A DNA stretch of 28,283 nt from Pseudomonadota bacterium. GTDB lineage: Bacteria > Pseudomonadota > Gammaproteobacteria > Steroidobacterales > Steroidobacteraceae. The translations under genes and the position numbers were made by a program. The DNA is taken from NCBI GenBank assembly GCA_021808195.1, contig JAKBCE010000042.1, positions 1-28,283 of the forward strand. The letters run 5' to 3'. Shown here piece by piece: positions 27,634-28,283 of the stretch (its first letter is position 1; every line of letters starts with the position of its first letter). Under the pieces are notes generated by a model. It did not search any database. It saw nothing but the letters and a program-made list of their open reading frames with translations, and was not told the DNA's origin.

Positions 27634-28283
27634 ATGCTTGTCCTCATGAGCACGGCTATGCGCCGCGTAGGGCGCGTGTTGACGCTGCTGGCGTGTCTGG
27701 CACTCGTGCCGGCGGTGTGTCGGGCGAGCCGCGAGGTGCCGGTGTTCACGGTGGATGTAGCCGCCCAGACCCCCGCTGCACTCGCACAGGCGATGCAGGC
27801 GGTGCTCGTGCGGGCGACGGGACATGCCCGTGCAGCCAGCGATCCGCAGCTCGCCGCGCTGGTGAGCCAGGCCTCCGAGTATGTGCAGGGCTACCAGCAG
27901 GGTCCGTCGGGCGAGCTGCAGGTGACCTTCAAGGCGACCGCGCTCGAGCAGGCGATCCGCGCCGCCGGGCGCAGTCTGTGGAGCGCCGATCGCCCCTTTA
28001 CCCTCATCGCGCTCAATCCGGCGCCGCCGCTCGCTCAGCAGTCCGCCGATTTTGCCACTGTGCAGCAGTCCGCCCAGGCGCGCGGATTGCCGATCAGCAT
28101 CGTGCCGCTCGCAGTGCGCGCGGCCAACGGGCAGCTGCTGCCGGCGACGACGCTGCTCACCATGGTGCACAACCTCGGCGCCGAGCAACTGCTGATCGGC
28201 GAAGATCTGACGGCGGCGAGCCCGCCACCGGCGCCAGCCGGCGCCTCGGGCACACCGGCGCCGCTCGCCGCGGCCGCCGCGCC
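27634..28283 (+). CDS. DUF2066 family exported protein, 3'-truncated by window edge
   Basis: The frame is open from ATG 27634 to the last base; 216 residues are visible. A basic start, a hydrophobic run ([14 protein letters not shown], about 15-28) and a possible AxA-like cleavage near CRAS indicate export. The mature part follows the DUF2066 pattern: [24 protein letters not shown], a helix with [20 protein letters not shown], and a repeat-like domain ending in [14 protein letters not shown]. An Ala/Pro-rich stretch begins at the edge. DUF2066 genes commonly lie divergent from purM, next to hda, in gammaproteobacteria. ATGs at 27646 and 27658 are alternative starts; 27634 is preferred because AGGAT lies just before it. 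Function is unknown. Confidence 0.82.
   Translation, partial: MLVLMSTAMRRVGRVLTLLACLALVPAVCRASREVPVFTVDVAAQTPAALAQAMQAVLVRATGHARAASDPQLAALVSQASEYVQGYQQGPSGELQVTFKATALEQAIRAAGRSLWSADRPFTLIALNPAPPLAQQSADFATVQQSAQARGLPISIVPLAVRAANGQLLPATTLLTMVHNLGAEQLLIGEDLTAASPPPAPAGASGTPAPLAAAAA

Noticed and set aside
27691..27699. Possible lipobox (LLAC) in the DUF2066 protein signal
   Set aside because: Leu at position -2 is atypical, and an alternative cleavage site near CRAS fits a normal signal peptidase I substrate, so a lipoprotein call is not made.

Overview
The window is a densely packed, high-GC stretch of chromosome. The gene content and order point to a gammaproteobacterium, probably from the Xanthomonadales/Nevskiales/Steroidobacter side: a homodimeric AceE, an Lpd carrying its own lipoyl domain, a metG-rnfB-nth block, the metG/mrp-dcd neighbourhood, and purM-purN flanked by DUF2066 and DUF3108 genes. 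I see no rRNA, tRNA, CRISPR array, insertion sequence or phage gene. No gene-free stretch exceeds 300 bases; the largest gaps are about 240 bases (22498-22736 and 12992-13228). This placement is inference from gene content, with no phylogeny behind it.

Layout, left to right. 1-855 (+) is the 3' end of an acyl-AMP ligase fused to a carrier-protein domain. It converges on nadC (863-1741, -). DUF1289 and grxD form a small plus-strand pair (1802-2333). A minus-strand operon, M17 aminopeptidase > pyrC > rnt (5701-2365), is joined by two ATGA stop/start overlaps. The pyruvate dehydrogenase operon aceE > aceF > lpdA runs 5890-11662 (+). A lone paaK-type ligase (12991-11678, -) diverges from aqpZ (13229-13939, +). 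Next is the minus-strand block metG > rnfB-like ferredoxin > nth > DUF1841 (17694-13931). Upstream of it, on the same strand, is a three-gene module: a HEAT-repeat Ser/Thr kinase and two PilT-type ATPases (22497-17825). mrp and dcd follow on the plus strand (22737-25091). The window closes with purM > purN > DUF3108 (27531-25105, -) and a divergent DUF2066 gene cut by the right edge.

The most striking object is dcd. Its 188-residue dCTP deaminase is interrupted by a 183-residue mini-intein placed exactly between the conserved GKSTYAR and CGIIVNV segments, so the active enzyme can form only after protein splicing. Second is the HEAT-kinase/PilT/PilT module, which sits between metG and mrp. Those two genes are direct divergent neighbours in many gammaproteobacteria, so the module looks like an insertion that may couple Hanks-type phosphorylation to a type IV pilus motor. 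Third, the hexamer CTCGAG occurs roughly 70 times by hand count, several-fold above base-composition expectation.

Most other genes are housekeeping: NAD, pyrimidine and purine synthesis, central carbon metabolism, tRNA charging, base-excision repair, RNA maturation and Fe-S cluster handling. Many are linked by 4-base overlaps or gaps under 20 bases, which implies translational coupling within compact operons.
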